From Candidatus Thorarchaeota archaeon (GTDB lineage Archaea > Asgardarchaeota > Thorarchaeia > Thorarchaeales > Thorarchaeaceae): 64,000 nucleotides of DNA. How positions within the stretch are numbered: the stretch's first letter is position 1; each line of letters starts with the position of its first letter. The stretch is taken from positions 124,001 to 188,000 of the forward strand of contig JAFGAR010000081.1 of assembly GCA_016933575.1 (NCBI GenBank), in the 5' to 3' direction. Below are positions 59,065-64,000 of this stretch, piece after piece. The position numbers were made by a program, and so were the translations under genes. The notes beneath the pieces were generated by a model. The model saw nothing but the letters and a program-made list of their open reading frames with translations, was not told the DNA's origin and did not search any database.

Positions 59065-60582
59065 TCATAGAATGCCTAAGAGCCCAGCTACACCTTCTCC
59101 GCCCATCTCCGAGAGTTGCGCCTTTGCGATCTGCTCGTAGTACTGCTTTATAATCGACACCATCAGCAGTATACCAGTTCCACTAGCCAAGGCTCCCATG
59201 ATATCTGCGGTTGCAGCAAGGATACCAATGAGGAAACCGCCAAGTCCTGCGACCACTGGGATGTAGCGCTCAAGGAGTCGTTCCATTACCTTCTCGCTTG
59301 TTCTAAAGCCGGGTACCATGTATCCAGAGTTTAGAAGTTGTCTTGATACATCTCGAGGAGCGATTCCACTGATATCTACCCACACCTTTGAAAAGCCCCA
59401 ACAGAGCAGGATCATTACACCCGCATATACGAAGATATGAAGCCAGCCTTCAATACCCTCATTTAGTATATGAAAGAGTCCTTGTGGCGGCGTTATGTAC
59501 TTCGCTAAGCCCCAAGTTGCGATAAGACGACCACTACTCGGATCTTTTTCGAATATCCCAATCCATCCGAGAAACGGATTAGACCCGTCAGAATTGAATG
59601 AGCCCCAGATCATCTGTCCAAAGAAGAGAATGTTTGCAAAGAGTGCTTGGGCTAGAATGACTGGAATATTCGAGGTGTAGAGAAGCTTGATTGGATAACG
59701 TGCCTTCATTCCACGATATTTCGCGTATTGCAAGGGTATCTCGACACGTACAGACTCCAACCATATGACAGCACCAAATATGACGAATGTTATAGTCAGG
59801 GTGAAGAGACTTGGTGTACTATACGCAGGGTCTCGGATGACCAACCACATTGCATCCACAGCATTTGCATTACCTAGACCAAATGCTCTCATGATATTTG
59901 ATAGGATTGCTGCAATGATTCCATTGGGTAGACCAGTCGCATCAGTTCCATCGGGTCCAATGTAGCCAAAGGGCCCTGTCGATTCGACCTGGGTGAAGTC
60001 TAACATGTTCCAGAGAACCTGGCCTGCAACATTGGTCATGATGAACAATGACACACCAGAACCTAAGCCCCACCCCTTCTGTACGAGTTCGTCCATCAGG
60101 ATTACAACGACTCCTGATATGAAGAGCTGAGCGAATACAATGATCTGATTTGTTGGTGTCAATGCACCATATGCTTGTCCAATAATGTAAGCGATGGCCT
60201 GGAAAGCAGTCATGAACAGAGCTAAGACTTTCTGACCTCCGGTGAAGAGAGCTCTGTCTTCAGGGTCTCCAAAGTCCACATTGATGATCTTTGAGCCTGA
60301 TAGGAGTTGCATGACCAGACCTGCAGTGACGATTGGCCCAATTCCTAGCTCCATCAATGTGCCTCTTGTACTGGCGAGAATAACTCGCATTGCCCATAGA
60401 TAGTCTGTTCCTACATCTGGGTCAACACCATATAATGGCAGGTGTGACATGATGAGGAAGACAACGAGCACAATAAGAGTCCATACGATCTTCTCTCGAA
60501 ATGAGACCTCTCTGTCAGGTGCCTTTACTTCAGGCATTACCCTGACAAATGGTGATAGGATTTTGAGAAATGTGCTAGGCAT
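59065..60582 (-). CDS. secY: Preprotein translocase subunit SecY
   Basis: LPLYGVDPDVGTDYLWAMRVILASTRGTLMELGIGPIVTAGLVMQLLSGSKII; ~10 TM; RGMKARYPIKLLYTSNIPVILAQALFAN. Confidence 0.97.
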   Translation of the reverse strand: MPSTFLKILSPFVRVMPEVKAPDREVSFREKIVWTLIVLVVFLIMSHLPLYGVDPDVGTDYLWAMRVILASTRGTLMELGIGPIVTAGLVMQLLSGSKIINVDFGDPEDRALFTGGQKVLALFMTAFQAIAYIIGQAYGALTPTNQIIVFAQLFISGVVVILMDELVQKGWGLGSGVSLFIMTNVAGQVLWNMLDFTQVESTGPFGYIGPDGTDATGLPNGIIAAILSNIMRAFGLGNANAVDAMWLVIRDPAYSTPSLFTLTITFVIFGAVIWLESVRVEIPLQYAKYRGMKARYPIKLLYTSNIPVILAQALFANILFFGQMIWGSFNSDGSNPFLGWIGIFEKDPSSGRLIATWGLAKYITPPQGLFHILNEGIEGWLHIFVYAGVMILLCWGFSKVWVDISGIAPRDVSRQLLNSGYMVPGFRTSEKVMERLLERYIPVVAGLGGFLIGILAATADIMGALASGTGILLMVSIIKQYYEQIAKAQLSEMGGEGVAGLLGIL

Positions 60583-60663
60583 TCACATAGTGCCTCCTGC
60601 AGGTACTTTTCGGGTCCAGCTGACCTGTACCTTTAAAGCTATTGCTCAGTAGGGAATTGTACT

Positions 60664-61113
60664 CTACTCAGCTGGTAGGTCAATGGTTCCGCCTATACCG
60701 GTGACCTTCTCTCTTGCCCTGTTGGTAATGGCCTGAACACCAGTCAAGTCAAGCTTCTTGAGGACTTTGCCAGACCCCAGAATTCTGTCAATCCCCAGCT
60801 TGGATACATCAATCTTGTATCTCTTGCCTGTCATGGTAGCAAGACCATTTGCTACAAGTCTATCTGCAGCCTCATCAATTTCACCAACATTCAGAGCCAC
60901 TTTATTTTCGATGACCTTCTGAGGTCGTTTGAAACCCCACTTACCGAAATAATGGGGATTCTCAGTCATGACCTTGATGTAATGATGTTTCTTTGTACCG
61001 GCCATTCCTTTTCCACCGCGTTGGCCTGCTGCTCTATGTCCCTTTGTAAATCCATATCCGGCTGATCTTTGGCCTCTTAGTTTGTTGATCTTTTTCGGGG
61101 TTCTCTTCTGCAT
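60664..61113 (-). CDS. rpl15: Ribosomal protein L15 (uL15)
   Basis: KINKLRGQRSAGYGFTKGHRAAGQRGGKGMAGTKKHH. Confidence 0.96.
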   Translation of the reverse strand: MQKRTPKKINKLRGQRSAGYGFTKGHRAAGQRGGKGMAGTKKHHYIKVMTENPHYFGKWGFKRPQKVIENKVALNVGEIDEAADRLVANGLATMTGKRYKIDVSKLGIDRILGSGKVLKKLDLTGVQAITNRAREKVTGIGGTIDLPAE

Positions 61114-61129
61114 GGCTGATTTCTCCTTT

Positions 61130-61657
61130 CTATTCTTTTTTCAATCGTACTTCCAGCACGCCGTTGCGAATTGCTGATTTTGCTTCGTCTTTCTTTACTT
61201 TAGAGGGTAGTTCGATTTCCTTGTGGTAGGGTCTGTCTGGATTATCTGCATGAATTGTTAGTGTCGTTCCTTTGATTCGAACTTTGATCTCATCTCTCTC
61301 AACTCCGGGAACCTCTGCAACGACAACTATCTCACCATCTTCTTCAACAATATCAACCAATGGTTCTAGAAGATGTTCATCACTCTCTCCACTAGGTTTA
61401 TTCCCAAATCTCTTCATTATTGGTTTTCCATCTGGTCCAATGTTCACCGAGAAACCAAATAGGAATGGATTGGTACCTTCTTGATTTCTGAGCATCTCTT
61501 CAAAGACCTCTGGATCAACAAATGACCCATTGCTCATCTCAGACATCATACGCTCCATCATCTCTTCGATTTGTTTGAGCATATCTTCTGGGATGAAATC
61601 GCCGAACCATCGGCGGAGTCTCCTTTTGGCTTCATCGTCATCATAGTCCCAGGACAT
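61130..61657 (-). CDS. Hsp20/alpha-crystallin small heat shock protein
   Basis: PLVDIVEEDGEIVVVAEVPGVERDEIKVRIKGTTLTIHAD...IRNGVLEVRLKKE. Confidence 0.93.
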   Translation of the reverse strand: MSWDYDDDEAKRRLRRWFGDFIPEDMLKQIEEMMERMMSEMSNGSFVDPEVFEEMLRNQEGTNPFLFGFSVNIGPDGKPIMKRFGNKPSGESDEHLLEPLVDIVEEDGEIVVVAEVPGVERDEIKVRIKGTTLTIHADNPDRPYHKEIELPSKVKKDEAKSAIRNGVLEVRLKKE

Positions 61658-61666
61658 AGTATCACC

Positions 61667-62149
61667 TTATATCATTCTTAGTGCAAGGTCGCTTATACTT
61701 TCACCTCTGTAACCAGTAATGCCGCCCATACCCACTCCCATGGTTTTCTTACCATCATATCCTTTCTTGGGAGGAGTGAGTCGAAAGACTGGTTTCAGAC
61801 CTTCAACATCATTGACAGAGGCTTTTCCTGAAGCGATTGCTTTGGCTAGTGCCTTTATGCTAGCATAACTTGAGTTCTTCTTCACATATGCATCAGTGAG
61901 TCGAGCATTTCCTGGCAATCGGCCTCTCTTTGTGAGAAGTCTCTCAATGAACTCTTCGGAGACCTCACCCCAGGTGATGTAGTCCTTCACCTTAGTGATC
62001 ATTCCCTCCAAGCTTGGTGTCATCTTGAAGAGTCTTGCCTGATGAAGTCGTCCCAATAGGAGTTTGTCTAATGAGTCCTCTATCTGAGGTCGTACACGTA
62101 CTTGTCCTCTGATTCTAATAGCAAGTACAACCTTTTCATCTTCACTCAT
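61667..62149 (-). CDS. rpl30: Ribosomal protein L30 (uL30)
   Basis: VLAIRIRGQVRVRPQIEDSLDKLLLGRLHQARLFKMTPSLEGMITKVKDYITWGEV. Confidence 0.95.
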   Translation of the reverse strand: MSEDEKVVLAIRIRGQVRVRPQIEDSLDKLLLGRLHQARLFKMTPSLEGMITKVKDYITWGEVSEEFIERLLTKRGRLPGNARLTDAYVKKNSSYASIKALAKAIASGKASVNDVEGLKPVFRLTPPKKGYDGKKTMGVGMGGITGYRGESISDLALRMI

Positions 62150-62826
62150 TATTCAGTTCCTCCTGACGATATCCATTCTTGTGGTGGTAGCATTCTATAT
62201 GTCTGTGTGAGGGCTTTAACGAATGCTTTTGCAAAGTTAGATGATGTCCTTGAACGGCCTTTTGTAATCGACCAGACGTCATTTAGACCTGCAATCCTAA
62301 GCACAATTTTACCGACATCTGCTGTAACAAGACCTGTTCCTTTTGGTGCTGGTCTAAGAGTGACACTTACTGATCCTGCTTCTCCCTTCACTTCGAATGG
62401 GATACTATGAGGATCATGGCATCGACACTCCCATGAGCCGCAACCTCTTCTGAACATAGTAATGTTAAGTTTAGCTCGAGACTCGGCTGCTCTGACTGCT
62501 GGAACAAATTCAGGTGCTTTTCCCACCCCAATACCAAGGACACCTTCACCGTTTCCAACAACAACAGTGATTCTAAAGCTCTTTTGCTGACCACTGTCAG
62601 ACTGACGTTGTACCATGCTAACATCTACAACTTCCTGTCTGAGTTCTGGAAATAGGGCATCTACAATCTCAGGCTCTCTGATTCTATAGTTATTACTCAA
62701 GATTTCCTCAATACTGTTGATGTGACCATCTTTGACCAGTCTTCCTAACTTGGTCTTTGGAATCCACTCATCCAGTGGGTTGATTTCTGCTCGAGGTGCT
62801 CTTCGCCTTCTCTGTTTACTCATCAT
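62149..62826 (-). CDS. rps5: Ribosomal protein S5 (uS5)
   Basis: EWIPKTKLGRLVKDGHI...RITVVVGNGEGVLGIGVGKAPEFVPAVRAAESRAKLNI. Confidence 0.97.
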   Translation of the reverse strand: MMSKQRRRRAPRAEINPLDEWIPKTKLGRLVKDGHINSIEEILSNNYRIREPEIVDALFPELRQEVVDVSMVQRQSDSGQQKSFRITVVVGNGEGVLGIGVGKAPEFVPAVRAAESRAKLNITMFRRGCGSWECRCHDPHSIPFEVKGEAGSVSVTLRPAPKGTGLVTADVGKIVLRIAGLNDVWSITKGRSRTSSNFAKAFVKALTQTYRMLPPQEWISSGGTE

Positions 62827-62836
62827 TCATCATCCC

Positions 62837-63598
62837 CTATTGCTTGGCCTTTTTGCCCTTCTTACCCTTACCTCGGGCAATAAGCTTCTTCGGTTTGGGT
62901 TTTCTTGGTACAGCACGCGGAGGCTTCGTGGTCGGAATTTCCTTCTTTGCCTTCTTTGCTGGTTTCTCTGCTGCAGCCTTTGTAGGAGCTTTCTTGGTCT
63001 TTTTCTTCTTCAAGTCAGCAGCTGGGATTGCAAGAAGTGTCTTCTTTACAGCTTCAACTTGTTTGGGTATTGTCGTAATTGTTGTCTTCTTCTTTCCGAG
63101 TTTGCTGAACATCAATGATTTGTCTACATTGCTGAAGTGTTCGTATCCAGCAACAATATGCTCTCCTGATATTCTAGAATCATCAGGAAGTATATCGGAA
63201 TTATGAGGAATCTCGAGTCCTGCATCGATAGCTCCTCTCAAGGCAGCATAGATTCTTGAACCTTTGATTGGAGGAATCAATCCAATATCAAGAACAGCTT
63301 CGTTGATTCCGCGGCTCTTAGCTCGTAGTCCTGCCAGCAAGCCTGTTAGATATGCTGCAGGTAAATTGCCTGTTCCTGCACTCCATCCATGAGCTGGAAG
63401 TTCTGTAGCCATTGCTGAAGCAACGGTCATATCTCCCACAACATTGGCATTTATGATCTGGACTATTACGTTTGTGTTAGTTTTTCTCACTACAAGTCGT
63501 GGACGTCTTGACATTAGGAGTCTTCGACGACGATAGTAATTTGTCTTACCTTCGCGACGTCTACGGAACTTAACGCGATATGTTGGTCCCTGTGCCAT
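62837..63598 (-). CDS. rpl18: Ribosomal protein L18 (uL18) with long Lys/Ala/Pro-rich C-terminal extension
   Basis: [41 protein letters not shown]; tail [57 protein letters not shown]. Confidence 0.95.
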   Translation of the reverse strand: MAQGPTYRVKFRRRREGKTNYYRRRRLLMSRRPRLVVRKTNTNVIVQIINANVVGDMTVASAMATELPAHGWSAGTGNLPAAYLTGLLAGLRAKSRGINEAVLDIGLIPPIKGSRIYAALRGAIDAGLEIPHNSDILPDDSRISGEHIVAGYEHFSNVDKSLMFSKLGKKKTTITTIPKQVEAVKKTLLAIPAADLKKKKTKKAPTKAAAEKPAKKAKKEIPTTKPPRAVPRKPKPKKLIARGKGKKGKKAKQ

Positions 63599-63999
63599 TA
63601 TTTGGACACCTCCAGTTTGCGCTCAGCTATGTGCGTCTTGAGGTGGGCTCTATTTCTGAACGCATTTCCTTTAGCTTTCAGGTACAGCTCTCTGTACACT
63701 CTCGGTGTGATTCTCCCTGCATCACGGAGCGATTTCAGTTCCTTACGCATCGGTCGAATCTTCATCATCCATCGCTCTTTGCCACTAAGTTTGGATGTTG
63801 CTTTACCTTTCTTTCTACCAGGACCTTGTCTCTGACCTTTTCGTTTCTGTTGGAGCACGTATCGAGCTCTGCCTCTACTTACACCAGTAGCAGGTTTCTT
63901 CTGGATAGCTCCTTCATCTATGAGGCGTCTGACATCATTTCTGGTGATTGCTAGGCTAATCTCATCTTCAAAATCGGGATCTAACCAGATCCTTGATGT
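63598..63999 (-). CDS. rpl19e: Ribosomal protein L19e (eL19), 5' truncated by window edge
   Basis: Frame stays open past 63858: [62 protein letters not shown]. Confidence 0.95.
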   Translation of the reverse strand, partial: TSRIWLDPDFEDEISLAITRNDVRRLIDEGAIQKKPATGVSRGRARYVLQQKRKGQRQGPGRKKGKATSKLSGKERWMMKIRPMRKELKSLRDAGRITPRVYRELYLKAKGNAFRNRAHLKTHIAERKLEVSK

Positions 64000-64000
64000 A

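Noticed and set aside
1-64000. CRISPR arrays, transposons, prophage
   Set aside because: No regularly spaced repeats, transposase motifs or phage structural genes were seen

Overview
The window looks like a chromosomal segment from an Asgard archaeon. Thorarchaeota-like is my inference, not proven. Support: an intron-free eukaryotic-type actin, a two-domain gelsolin-like protein, Arf/Ras-like small GTPases, archaeal ribosomal protein operons, KEOPS Cgi121, TiaS, Tsr3 and archaeal RNase P RNA. Left part: histidine degradation genes (hutU fragment, hutH, hutI) interrupted by endonuclease V; tRNA-modification genes (Cgi121, THUMP, Sua5); an inositol-phospholipid-type pair; a primase-large-subunit-like Fe-S protein; an HD phosphohydrolase; an RNase III-like protein; actin. 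Middle: ordinary metabolism plus a NYN-LOTUS protein, an orphan DNA methyltransferase, and a gelsolin gene with a decayed second copy. Right part: an intron-containing tRNA-Ser(GGA) on the minus strand, two tandem GTPases with an N-terminal longin-like domain, S13-S4-S11, RNase P RNA, and the L19e-L18-S5-L30-(Hsp20)-L15-SecY-...-Adk-DUF106-L34e-Cmk-L14e-Cbf5 cluster. The most interesting items are the tandem longin-like/GTPase fusions, the gelsolin pseudogene remnant, the NYN-LOTUS protein, the RNase III-like protein and the stand-alone PriL-like Fe-S protein. All homology calls come from reading motifs by eye; no searches were run.
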